Of a DNA stretch of 25,358 bases, positions 1 through 10,408 are shown piece by piece. The first letter of the stretch is position 1. Each line of letters begins with the position of its first letter. A model generated the notes under the pieces. It searched no databases. It saw nothing but the letters and a program-made list of their open reading frames with translations, and was not told the origin of the DNA. Made by a program: the position numbers and the translations under genes. The DNA is from Paramecium sonneborni (lineage: Eukaryota > Ciliophora > Oligohymenophorea > Peniculida > Parameciidae), in assembly GCA_905182985.1 (NCBI GenBank), contig CAJJDN010000232.1, positions 8,267-33,624 of the forward strand. The letters run 5' to 3'.

Positions 1-43
1 TGTTTTCAATAAAAATGAGTACTAATTTATTCCTAGACAACAA

Positions 44-619
44 TCATTTATTATCATATCTTTATTAGTAATATCCAAACATTTTTGTTAAGCCACACTA
101 TAAATTAAAGCTATTCACAACTATCACTGATGATATTATTTCTCTACATTTATAAAATAAATTAAATTTAATTGTTATTTACTATAATAATTTTGGATGC
201 AATCCTATTAATTTTTGATCTAGCTATATTAAAATCCTACTTTATTTTACATTACAAGTATAAGAATTAGTACGATTTATTGATGATTGTTAATAAGGGT
301 ATAGAAAATCAATATATATAGATGATGAAGTCAAATTTGAATTCCAAGTTAAAGCATTTCTCTTCATTATCTGACCATCCACATGCAATATTAATTTAAT
401 GTAAACCTTAATATTAATTTTAATTATCACAAGTATTATCTATATTTATGATACTCTTATAGATTCATGAATGCCAAATCTAACAAGCTAAGAGCTTTTG
501 AAATCGTAATTAAATTCACCATTCGCCAAAAGCTTTATATATATAATTACAGCTCTACCTAATACTACTGCTAACTTAATCTATAAAATAGTACTTATTA
601 TATAATATAAAGACTTCAT
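44..619 (-). CDS. weak candidate ORF, 191 aa, no recognised family
   Basis: Read with TAA/TAG as Gln, an ATG at 619 opens a frame that runs 192 codons to TGA at 46-44. The N-terminus (MKSLYYIISTILQIKLAVV) resembles a signal peptide or membrane anchor, and a few Cys residues sit near the C-terminus. I recognise no domain. In DNA this poor in G, TGA-free runs of this length arise by chance now and then, and the composition (many Ile, Asn, Leu from AT-rich codons) is not clearly protein-like. It may be a real small secreted or membrane protein, a relic, or nothing. No intron is needed to keep it open. Confidence 0.22.
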
Positions 620-2349
620 ATTAATTATTAATCTTTACAATAGACTTTTAATAAGAAGAAAATAGCTTACGATATATTATTCAAAAAAACAAATGAGTAA
701 TTTTGGGATTTGAAGTATTATGGAATGTTTTCTTATTTAAGAATTGTAAGCAACTTTTTTTGACTTCTATCTTCAACTATCGAAAAAAAAAGAGGTCTGG
801 CTAATTTATATTTTTTTTACATTTTTCCCTCAGTTTCAATCTGTAGCTTATTTTTTAACTCATTGTGTGTTAAATTGATATTTATATAATTCCGTTTCTG
901 TTTCATTAGATTTTGGTAAACTAATAGTTTTATTTTTAATTTCTTCTGTAATCCTGTATATAAGAAGCATGTAAAATAAAATTAACAATTAAGTAAATCT
1001 TAAAGCAAATTCTTAAAATGCATACTGTTACAAAATTATTTCATTACTTAAGAAATTATCGCATTCCTAATTTAGTATTTATACATTTTTTTAATTGTAT
1101 ATTTTCACATATTCATAGTTTTTTTATCCAAGTTTTTTAAAGATATTCTTATACTGGCAATTTACTCTTCGTTGATATTTGAATTTTACTTTTATTGTTT
1201 TTCAAATTTAACTTATTATTTATTTAGTTTTATGTATTTATTAATACTTATACTTCATTTTATATTTTATTAAACAATATCAAATTTTCTTGATATTTAG
1301 CTGTCTAATAAGTATGTCTATTTTATTTTTAAACTCAATTTAAAAATTTCAAGGTTAATTAAGTGAATGTTTATTTTATTACTCAAGAAGTTTTTGAGCT
1401 AATATAAATTCTTTCTAAATTCGATCAAATTGTAATAGAACATTTATAAATTGAGTAATTGATTATCTCAAATATATATTATTTCAAATTTAAATATGCC
1501 TTTTATCTTCAAAGACTTAAATAAAATAAAAGTCTAAATCATATCAAATAAAACTTAATAAATTATTGATATGGTTTATTTCATAATTACAGAATATCGT
1601 TTTAGAGTAAATTTTGTAAAGAGATAGAGATTGCTAAATTAAAAAAGAGAGCCTTAATTATAATGAATTATTTTATATTTTTAGCTTTCTGTTTAATTTC
1701 ATAAATGATTAACTTTATTAATAAATAAAATGCTTCTATCATTCTTTTTGAAGTCCAAGAATTAACTATTTTTATAAAATATCTAATATATTGATATTTT
1801 ATAAGATTATTTATTTGAGGTTTGAGTGCTTGATGTTAAAAATTAAACAATCAAACAGGTATATTTTTTGATTAAACAATGAATTTAGCCATTAATATTT
1901 CCAATTAAATAGAAATTCATGAAAAATACTTTTTTTTAAACTTTTATTCAAAAAAGAAATATAAAATCTTTTACATTGATGGCATAATTAATTACTTAAC
2001 TTACATGTATATCATAAGTTTATAAAATTTTATAATTCTTTTTTTTTTAATTTATTTAATATCATAAATATTTTCACTTTAAGTATTTCAGATGTTAATC
2101 TATTTTATTTTATATTGAATCTCCTTTTAGACCTCAATTTAAAAAATTACTAATTATATCTAAATTTCATAATTAACAAATAATATATGAAGAAAATAAG
2201 AGTTATTTGAATCAATATATAAATATCGAATAATTATTCTTTATAGAAATTTTAAAATTTTAAATATAATTTTAGATTTAATCGTATAATTAATATTTCG
2301 AGTGAATCCTTTACTTATAAAAATAATATATATATAAATCATTAAGTTG
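620..2349. other. gene-free AT-rich stretch
   Basis: About 1.7 kb of very A+T-rich sequence with long A and T runs. On either strand, with TGA as the only stop, I see no reading frame with protein-like composition. No RNA gene or repeat array was recognised. Confidence 0.6.
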
Positions 2350-2628
2350 TCATTCCACTGATTTTCTGATATTCTTAGCAATGCATTTATGATCTGATAA
2401 ATAAATTGGCAGGTTTTCACATCTTTAAACTTCCTTATATTTAAATTCTTCAATTTTTTTCCATACGCATAATTTCCTTTCTTCTTCCACTTATTATTAT
2501 TCCACCAACAGACAAGCATTACACATTTGATTGAAGCATTTTAACAATTATCCTTAGTCTAAAAAGAAAACCTTTAAAAATGTACAAATTTCTTTAAATT
2601 TAATCCACAATATTAAAATTTTCTACAT
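2350..2628 (-). CDS. short cysteine-rich fragment with one 27-nt intron (possible surface-antigen-like relic)
   Basis: With ciliate code and removal of a 27-nt GTA...TAG intron (2559-2585), an ATG at 2628 gives 83 codons ending at TGA 2352-2350. The product has six Cys (about residues 22, 27, 30, 45, 61, 73) and stretches such as CNACLLVEQQQ and CVWKK...CENLPIYLSDHKC. This spacing of Cys with a CVW motif recalls the Cys repeats of Paramecium surface antigens, but that link is from memory of the family style and is weak. Surface antigens are far larger, so this would be a fragment. A different frame over 2241-2519 is open under the standard code, but its composition is poor and it is probably a shadow. 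Confidence 0.35.
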
Positions 2629-4425
2629 TCTTTGTTCTCACAATTTTTAAATAAGCGGTAATTATATCTGGAATCTAAAACATCAATCCTAATTTTAAAA
2701 TACATTTAATATTATTTTTTTGAATATAATTACAAACATTATATTTTTAAGGTTCTACATACAATGCTGATTAAATAACAATAAGAAAACTATCAATCTA
2801 TTGAATTTCTATTAAATCCTTTTATTTATATTATATTGAAGAATTAAAAGAGATTTAAATATATTTATTAATTCTGTAACTATTTTTTATACTGATTATT
2901 TCTCTCAAAAGATTCATATATCAAGAGTAAAAATAACATTACTTTACTTAGTTGAAGCAAAATTTTTGCTAATTTAAAATAATTATGATAATCCCTCTAT
3001 CGTAGTTTGATAAATCAACTCAAATCTATAAAATTTAACAATAATTTCAAAAATCTAAATATTAAATAACTATCATAACCCACCTAAGTATTTTATGAAC
3101 TTATTAATTATTTTTAATATCGTGATTCTGTCTCTCTATTTTATGGAAGTTGAAAATGTACCAAATAAGTAATTTCACTTTTTTGTTTAATAAATTTAGC
3201 AGTATATATCTTCACAGTATTATGTACGATCTCATGATTAATTCTTTAAATGGATTATAGAGATTGATAAAATATTTCTAATGAGAATTATAAGATAAAA
3301 ATAATCAAATAACCAAACGAACTCTAATTTATTCTCTTTGTAATTACAATTGTATTCCAAAAATTAAGTTTGAACAAAAATGGTATTAACTAGGTTAAAA
3401 TTAATTTAATACTAATTAATAAAATTAAGACCTATCAATGCTACGTATTTTTACTTATATTCTTTTATAATTATTGGATCTACGATAATACATAGTAAAA
3501 TGTATTACAGAACTTTGGAAATATTGAATTAGATTAAAATTCTATTAAAATAAGTGAAATATGAATAAGAAACTAATTTTAACGAATGATTTAGCAAATA
3601 AGGCTGTCAATAGAGCCTATTATAACATCAACTAATATTGGAAGTGAAAACTTAAATCGAATATTTGTGAGGAAAAATAAATTGCCAAATGGAGGATATT
3701 AATAGGAATGCAACCCATTTGTAATATGTACTTAGATCTTTTTATATTTTATTTAATTAAATTATCATTTTCAAAGAGGATTCATAATTTTTTATTCGTA
3801 TATTTTATTTTTGTAAATTAGAGGGAAATTATTTTTCTTGTCACCTTATATAATATTTAGATTTAAATCTGAATCTTTTAATGTAATTTATAAATGGCAG
3901 TTATAAATAATTAGATCTTTAAAATTTATTAAGAAGTAGTATTAAAGTTGTTTTAATATATTTAATTGAAAAATATCTATTATATATATCTTTATGAAAC
4001 TTAAAAATTTTTCTATAAAGAAGTGTTCAAAATAAATTGCAATTACAATATAAATTATATTAATCTGTTATAAATAAAAAAAATATTATTACAAAAAATA
4101 TTTAAATAAAAATTTGAAAAAGGTGATAAATTAAGAATCAAATTAATGATATAAGATACAACTTATGCTTATAGCTTTAAATATTTTACAAATTTAATTT
4201 TTAATAAGAGGATTAAAACCAATAATGGAAAAATAAACAAAAAAAAATTTTTTAAGCAAGTTAAGTATTTTTTCTAATTCCTTATAAAAGAGCAAAATAT
4301 TTGTGAATTAAACAGAGAAATGATGATATAAATAAGAAAAGAACATTTTTTTAATTTAGAAATTTGTAGAATAAATTTTTAGTTCGAAAACAATTAATCG
4401 AATTATAAAAATAAATAAAAATTGA
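2629..4425. other. gene-free stretch with one possible coding scrap
   Basis: Mostly AT-rich sequence without convincing coding. One scrap on the plus strand starts at ATG 3561 (MNKKLILTNDLANKAVN...), meets an in-frame TGA at 3645 after YWK, and continues open with a few coding-like residues (CEEKQIAKWRI). It could be a relic in which a Trp codon became TGA, but I cannot name a family and give it little weight. Confidence 0.4.
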
Positions 4426-5520
4426 ATGGTTTATTTATCATTACTTGAACCATTACTTTAAAGTTATAGCTCAGAAGTAACAAATAATAAAGCCCTTGAT
4501 ATTATAAGCAATAATATAGATTGGGCTTATATATTTTTTTGGTTTTTTAGTTTTTATGGATAATTATATGAAACTTTGAAGCCAAACAGTATATTATTGT
4601 TTTAATTAAGTGTTTAAGGAAGGTATTTTAAAGGTGGAGAGAATGGATGGCCATTTAGTGGTAATATTACTTTATAAGAGCTCATTATTGCAATTCATTC
4701 TGTAGGAATAACAATTACAATATAAATAGCTTATTATTATAAAAAAGGAGATAATCCAGGATTAAGTTTATGATGTATAATTTTATTAATAATTTTGTGA
4801 TCTTAAACATTAATATATATAATTTTGACATGGATATTTGGTTGGCAAGTGATTTTAAAAAATGAAAAATCAAATGTTTTACATTGGTAAGATTTTAGCT
4901 ATTTCCGTGATGAATCATCTATGTTTTCTCCAGTTTTAGGGGTAAACAGAAAAAAATCAAGAACCTTTGATTCTTTAACCTTAAGCTAAGAGATTATCTA
5001 TTTAGTATTTATAATCTTCAATCTACTCATCATTTTCTCTCAAATCTATTTTATTTGCAATAATAATTTTTTTAATATTTTTAAGTTGACAAGTCTCTCT
5101 TGGTTTCACTATAGATAATAATAATATATATTACTTATTAAAGTGTATTAGTAAATAATTTATATGTATTTTATTAATTAAAAATTAAAAGATATAAATT
5201 TTTTAAGAATATAAAAAATTAAAATAAATTTATTATATAAAACATTATAAAAACTAACCATCTAATTGATATCGAATATAATTATAATAATATCCTTATT
5301 AATGCAAGAGTTTTTCCTAATTGATTAATAATGTTCTTAATAACATATATCTGGGAAATTTAAATTAATTGGTATATTATTAATATCTATTGTTTTTTTG
5401 ACTAAAGTCCAAAAAGTTGGTTTGTATTTTTTCGAGAATGAATTCTTGATAATCTATATTAATATATAACTGTGTATAATAAACCTTTTTGATAAAATGG
5501 ATGACTTTCCAACTCTTTGA
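4426..5520 (+). pseudogene. cystinosin-like (PQ-loop) lysosomal transporter relic with two in-frame TGAs
   Basis: A single frame of 364 codons runs from ATG 4426 to TGA 5518-5520, interrupted only by TGAs at 4771 (codon 116) and 4798 (codon 125). The first half matches the layout of cystinosins, PQ-loop proteins that export cystine from lysosomes with protons. A membrane segment with IDWAYIFFWFFSFYGQ (about 31-45) corresponds to the first PQ-loop helix, usually SFYPQ. A second segment, LQELIIAIHSVGITITIQ (83-100) followed by YYYKKGDN, corresponds to the family's ND..FA.HA....Q...Y helix. The intervening helix seems shortened and the second PQ loop is not recognisable after codon 130. Both TGAs lie in a hydrophobic helix where Trp would fit, one base from TGG. 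PQ to GQ, missing helices and two stops point to a pseudogene; a recoded live gene is less likely. Confidence 0.6.
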
Positions 5521-5934
5521 TTTCCTATTATAATTTAATTGCGTTCCATGATTTATTTGATGAGATTTATTTAAAAACAAAAAAAAAATTCTTATTGTGA
5601 ATATTATTTTTTTGATGATTAATTAATTAATAATTGATAATAAAATTAACATAAAATAAATGGATTAATAAATAAAAATGGGAATGAAGAGTTTTAAATA
5701 GATTTAATTTAGTATTAAATGAGTTCTACAAAAGTAGATGGACAAAATAGAATTGCATAAAGATGATTATGAGAAATTAAGTTAATTGTTATCAAAATTA
5801 GAAACTGGTTGAAAAGAAGAAGAAGGTATGGAAGGTGTCATGAATATTTGTGAAGGGCAGAAAAAAGAATGCGAATAAAAGTAATTTTAATGATTTAAAA
5901 AATAAATTATTTAATTTTAAAAATACATAAAAAT
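5521..5934 (+). other. spacer with a 51-codon coding scrap (5738-5893)
   Basis: The spacer between the cystinosin-like relic and the convergent acidic gene. A plus-strand frame from ATG 5738 to TGA 5891-5893 reads MDKIELHKDDYEKLSQLLSK and, after an in-frame TGA at 5810, KEEEGMEGVMNICEGQKK. The charged composition looks like coding sequence, probably a remnant of a lost gene. No family recognised. Confidence 0.3.
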
Positions 5935-6633
5935 TCAATTAGAACTTATTTTCTTATAAGTTTTAAAATTAAACACCAATTAAGCATATGGATATATTAC
6001 CTCTTAATTGCTTTTTTCTTTAATAAGAACATACTCTAAACTAATTTTTTAAGATTTATTTGGCTATATTAAATTGTGAATATACCTTAATACGACATAC
6101 TAAATTATCTTTGTTAAGCTTTTAAGCATATACTTACGTATCAAATACTCTTGGTTCTTCAGTCTTATCATCATCATCATCATCATCTTCATCTTCCACT
6201 TCAACAAAGCTTTTTAATTGATCTAATTCTCTAATTTTATCAAATAAGGTTTTCTTTCTCAGAAACTCATTTTTTCTGATTTGATAATCCAAATATTTCA
6301 ATGCTTTCTCATAAGTATCTTATTCTACTTTTGGATTAATTTCATCTTCAGAATCATCTGAAAATAATAAGTCACTTTCTTCCTAAAATAAGAAATAGTA
6401 AGAAAATATACTTTTTTTATGATTGAAGTATCTAAATTAGTTTTAATTTTCTTTAATATAGCAGGTTCCTCTTCAATAGGGTTGTCTCTATTTTACTTTA
6501 ATTAAGGGGAAACTTTTGTTTTTAAATTAACTTCTTAACCTCCTTATATTGCATTTAAACTACTTAACCAAAACTAAAAATAGTATAAATTTATAAATAC
6601 ATCTTTAAAAGTTTAGATCTCAGATTCACTCAT
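5935..6633 (-). CDS. acidic hypothetical protein, 206 aa, four exons
   Basis: An apparently intact gene. ATG 6633 opens four exons (6633-6601, 6573-6412, 6382-6086, 6063-5935) separated by introns of 27, 29 and 22 nt, all GTA...TAG and all phase 0. The spliced frame is 207 codons and ends at TGA 5937-5935. The protein starts MSESEIQTFKDFWLSSLNAI. It has an acidic patch ESDLLFSDDSEDE (about 67-79), a charged helical stretch (about 85-123, EKALKYLDYQIRKNEFLRKK) and a run of seven Asp at 131-137, encoded by a GAT repeat, followed by a basic C-terminal part (PNKSQKISLEY). Acid/basic blocks of this kind suggest a nuclear or chromatin-associated protein, but I recognise no domain and make no functional claim. 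Intact frames, tiny introns and clean exon phases argue that it is or recently was functional, unlike its neighbours. Confidence 0.72.
6166..6192. repeat. CAT/GAT trinucleotide repeat inside the acidic gene
   Basis: A run of ATC/CAT triplets on the plus strand that encodes the seven-Asp tract of the acidic protein on the minus strand. Such triplets can vary in number between alleles. Confidence 0.8.
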
Positions 6634-7175
6634 TTATAATTAACCTTAATCAGAGTTTTATTTTAATTTCTCTATCACTTCATTAAGAATTATTTCATAA
6701 AGATTTTAAGTCTATTTTATATATTATTACATTTATAGAATTATAAATTTTAATATAAATTTTTAATATATTTTCTTGATACAAAATTACAGCCATTTTT
6801 AATAATAGTGTAAAATTTAATCTATTACCTAAATTAAGAAAACATTATTAAGGAATATTAGATAAATCTAATAATTAGAATTAGACAGTCACAATCTTCT
6901 ATATATTAACAATATCATAATATTATTAATTAATTGTTATGATCAATTAAATAAGAGAAGACTTTAGCATTTGCTTATTATGAATTATTTAAGAGTGCAA
7001 CATGGACTTATCTAAATCTCTAAATCCAGTTTAATGTATTTTATATTTATTTTAAAATTCATTATTCTGCTATTATATTATTTAACCCCTTACTATCAAT
7101 CAATGAAGCTATATAAAACTATAGTAGTTTTAGAAGCAGTAGATATTTTGTTTATCAAAAATATAAGTGGAAGTT
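6634..7175. other. gene-free spacer
   Basis: About 540 nt upstream of the acidic gene; AT-rich with no convincing frame. A short open stretch begins at an ATG near 7104 (MKLYKTIVVLEAVDILFIKN), but a different frame downstream looks more coding-like, so I do not call it. Confidence 0.45.
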
Positions 7176-7840
7176 ATGAAAATAGATAAATTAGTTGGAC
7201 TTATTGCTAGGTTGTAATAAACGAATTTGGAAATGAGAGTTGAGTTTTTGAGACTTCAACTTAAGAAAAAGGAGAAGTTTGAAGAATTCATAGAAGAATA
7301 TTTTGGGATGTGTAGTCATTTATATTTTTGATGTTTGTTAGAATGTTTATAATTAATGCATCTTAATTACAAATAATTGTCTAAAAATGTATGTTTTTTC
7401 CTGCAGCATTCACTGATATAACTTATATGCTTATAATTTATGTACTAAGATAAAAAGATCCAAATTGGGAGAATCATTCTTATAAATGAGTGCAGGAAGA
7501 AAATCAGTCAAAATGCAATTAAAATTAGATTGACGATCTATTATGAAATATATTAATGAATTAAAAAAAAGAAAGTCGATTCCTACTCAAAGAATTAGTT
7601 ATACAAACTCAAAAATCTACCTTAAATACAAACCAAAACTTTTACTTATGTTAATAATCAAATTTAAAATATTTAAACTGCCAAATAACCTTCAAAATCA
7701 TACTAAATCTTAGCTAATTATATAAAAAAATTGATGCAAAATCCAGAATTAAAGATATTAAATGATGATGATAATTGTAAAGGTATTTCCTCATAAAACT
7801 AGAACTAAAAATTATAATATAATTGATCTATAATATAGCA
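7176..7840 (+). pseudogene. coiled-coil-rich gene relic, frame broken several times
   Basis: Several plus-strand stretches have the charged, Gln-rich composition of ciliate coiled-coil proteins but lie in different frames. From ATG 7176 to TGA 7329: MKIDKLVGLIARLQQTNLEM, then LRLQLKKKEKFEEFIEEYFG. From about 7454: KDPNWENHSYK, then after a TGA VQEENQSKCNQNQIDDLL, then after another TGA NILMNQKKESRFLLKELVIQ. Finally, in a shifted frame near 7650-7800: TAKQPSKSYQILANYIKKLM followed by QNPELKILNDDD. The order and style fit one gene disabled by at least two nonsense codons and a frameshift. The family is not recognised; the limits are approximate. Confidence 0.45.
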
Positions 7841-8841
7841 TTTTATTTTCACACTTGTCTACTCTGTAATTAATTACTTTTTCTCTCAACATAAAATAGG
7901 TATTTTCCTTCTCAAAGATGTCTTTAGCTTTATGAAAATTTTTATAACCTAATTCCTTTTATTTTTTTCTCTCTAAAAATCTGTTATGCTTCAAAACATA
8001 TTTGGCTTATTGTATTATAAAGTATATTAATTTTTAGAGTTGTTAATTAAATTTCTAAAATTTTTGTTCTTTTAAGTTATGGAAACTAAATAAAAATTTT
8101 AATGATTTGTGAATGAAATAATTTGTTGACAAAATTCAAAGGGGAAGCCAAAAAGTCTATTATTATAATTTTTGAACAAATGACAACATTTGTATGTAAT
8201 GAGTTTTTTTTCCACAATCTATCTACTTATATCTGAGATAGGTTAAAAAATTTCTTATCGAATGTTTCAAAATTCTTTTAAGAGAAGTCAAAATAGAATT
8301 TCAGAAAAGTTAGTAAATATATATAATAAAATAATAACCAAATAATAATAATTTTTTTCTTAATTAAATAACTATATTTCAATTTTACTTTCCATAATTT
8401 TAATAAGTGCAATATAATAATCATTTTTATACTTTTTTTTTATAATTGATTTATAAAAAAATTACGATACTAAAACAAGAGTTCTTATTAACACAATATA
8501 AATAATAGCTTTTCAAAAGCAAAAAGATTTAAAGTAGAAATAGTTTTTTCGTGATTAAAAAGTAAATACAGGAAATCCATAATTAGAAATTTTATTTATC
8601 TTAAATTCTTCTCAATACATCAAAATTTTAATTACAATAATATACAATTGAAATATTAATTTAAGTATTAAACCTCTTCTAAAAACAATTTCTCCTAATA
8701 TCATCATTATGAGTGTTTCTATCATTATTACAACTTTTGAAACACAAAATTATTCTAAATCAAATGATTTAAAAAAGCAAATTTCAAAGATAATAGGATA
8801 AAATGCACTTGAAAAAGTAATAAATATAAAAAAAAGATAAC
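7841..8841. other. gene-free stretch
   Basis: About 1 kb with long A/T runs. Some frames lack TGA by chance, including one from a Met near 8709 (MSVSIIITTFETQNYSKSND), which could be the start of the fragments that follow. Nothing is firm. Confidence 0.45.
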
Positions 8842-9298
8842 AGATATCAATTCGGTCCAAAAGATAAAACACCCATTATGTATTGATTATTATAAGCAAT
8901 AATACTAGCTGCAAAAAATATCTAATTTTACACAATAACAATAAGCAAAACAACGCTGACTAAATATCTGGATTATCAATCTATATATATAATCTTGTTA
9001 ATAAGGTAATTTTAGTAAGACGATGTCTCAGTTACTCATCTTAAGTATATTAGAATAGTAAACTTAAATTTATGATGAATTTTAAATAATGAAATTTTAA
9101 TTAAAATTATTATTACTAGTATAGTAAAATGAATACTATATTGATTAGGTAATTGAATAAATAATAATGTACAATTAGAATAGTTTAGGCATGTTGTATT
9201 CTAATTTTAAGAAAGGTGAAATCTTAAAAACTACCTATTTCTCAGATAGCTTTATTTAAATAGTTAAGTTAAATGGTAAATAATATTATGAAAATTGA
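8842..9298 (+). pseudogene. unidentified gene fragments, including a 91-aa ORF (9023-9298)
   Basis: Two coding-like pieces lie close together. The first, from about 8842, reads RYQFGPKDKTPIMY, then TGA at 8884 where Trp would fit, then LLQAIILAAKNIQ. The second is an open frame from ATG 9023 to TGA 9296-9298 of 91 codons. It starts MSQLLILSILEQQTQIYDEF and ends with SLGMLYSNFKKGEILKTTYF and a Tyr/Asn-rich tail. Its Gln codons (TAA/TAG) fall at plausible places and its C-terminal half is globular in style. The second piece could be an independent small gene. It could also contain a 30-nt GTA...TAG intron that would not change the frame. I recognise no family. Confidence 0.35.
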
Positions 9299-9369
9299 CT
9301 GACTAGTTATGTAGAATATCATACAAATAATATATTAAAAAGAGAAATGTAAAATGTATAAAAACCAAA

Positions 9370-10408
9370 ATTTTTGGAAGAATATTAATGAATATTGATG
9401 TTGCCGATGAAACCATTTTCTGCTTGCAATAAATTAGGCTGTGGTTGGACAATTTTTCGCTCTTATATTCTTAAAGTCTATCAACAATTTCTTATTAAGC
9501 ATTTCTATTTGTTGTAATAAACGAATACATTTCAATAGTTTCAGTTTCAGATATCTGGGATTATATAGCAATAATTCTATCCATGAAATAGTATCTTTTT
9601 ATTCGTGAATTTAGACTCATAATTATGCCTTTCATTCAACCAATCAAGTATGTTTATTAGATAAATGAACTGAGAATTCAGTCCAACGAGCAGCTTATCT
9701 TTCTTCAAATCCTAAATTATTGATAATTAATAATACAGTCTTAACAGCATTATTTTGGACTAATTATTATCTAAATTTGCTTAAAAGTTTGACAATTTTA
9801 GTTAAAGCCTTATAGTTAACTTCATGATTCGCAAGTTTTGTCAAAACTGTAATGACTGGCTAAGAAATTAAGATAAAATAAAACTTGTAAAAATGCAGAA
9901 TGTCATGTATTATCAGAATACTTCTTATGTAGTGTATCAAATATGGTTTTAATTTAAGCAAATGAAGCACTTAAACTTAAATGTTAGATAGGTTTTTCAG
10001 CATCATCTATAGCTCCAATCACATCATCAATTGCAGCAAACTTAATAACAAAGGTTTCGTGTTGTTGATTTCTTGATGCCTCTTCTCTTGCATAAGTAGA
10101 TTCATTATTTGAAATATCTTGAATAGTAACCCTGATATCTTCTTCTCTTTTAATAATGTATTAGCTTCAATTTAATTCTAGTGATAAACTTAATCTTCTT
10201 TATTACTTTATACAAGATTCTTTCTCTAAGTCTTCAACTATCTGAAATTTATAAAAACAACTACTCTATTATTTGTTGTTGTATCAAACTCAAGACAATA
10301 TCACATGTTCAAATGTGCTAGCATTTATTTGAGTTAACTTTGTATAAGTATCAACGAACTTAACAGCTGTTATTGTAATTACTAATCTCAAGACGGCGAG
10401 TTTTACAT
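9370..10408 (-). pseudogene. trichocyst matrix protein-like pseudogene
   Basis: Trichocyst matrix proteins are secretory proteins that crystallise in the extrusive organelles of Paramecium. On the minus strand the region follows their plan. Near 10406 there is a signal-like start (KLAVLRLVITITAV), but its Met is not in frame. A core follows with STYAREEASRNQQHETFVIK, DDVIGAIDDAEKPIQHLS and SASFAQIKTIF, then PVITVLTKLANHEVNYK, ALTKIVKLLSKFRQQLVQN and RWTEFSVHLSNKHT. A 25-nt intron (9860-9884, GTTT...TTAG) is still recognisable: removing it keeps TGA 9905-9903 and the later codons in one frame. In-frame TGAs lie at 9905-9903, 9646-9644, 9634-9632 and 9619-9617, the last three within 30 nt, and further breaks occur near the 5' end. 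This is a clear pseudogene; the family call rests on remembered motif order and is fairly confident. The 3' limit is approximate. Confidence 0.62.
9860..9884 (-). other. 25-nt intron retained in the pseudogene
   Basis: A minus-strand GTTT...TTAG segment. Excising it joins HSAFLQ to PVITVLTK and keeps the downstream frame in register with the upstream one. Twenty-five nt is the commonest intron length in Paramecium. Confidence 0.55.

Noticed and set aside
2241..2519. A 92-codon standard-code frame on the minus strand
   Set aside because: Another frame of the same strand, with a 27-nt intron and TAA as Gln, has a more protein-like Cys-rich product; the 92-codon frame ends in long Ile/Lys runs from AT-rich DNA.
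4771..4800. TGA recoded as Trp or selenocysteine
   Set aside because: The intact genes in this window use TGA as their stop, and the TGA-containing frames also show other signs of decay; no selenocysteine insertion element was identified.
5380..5580. A 66-codon minus-strand frame
   Set aside because: It lies opposite the continuing cystinosin-like frame and shows no recognisable features; it is probably chance in AT-rich DNA.
6166..6192. The CAT repeat as a standalone satellite
   Set aside because: It encodes the Asp tract of the acidic protein and is short.
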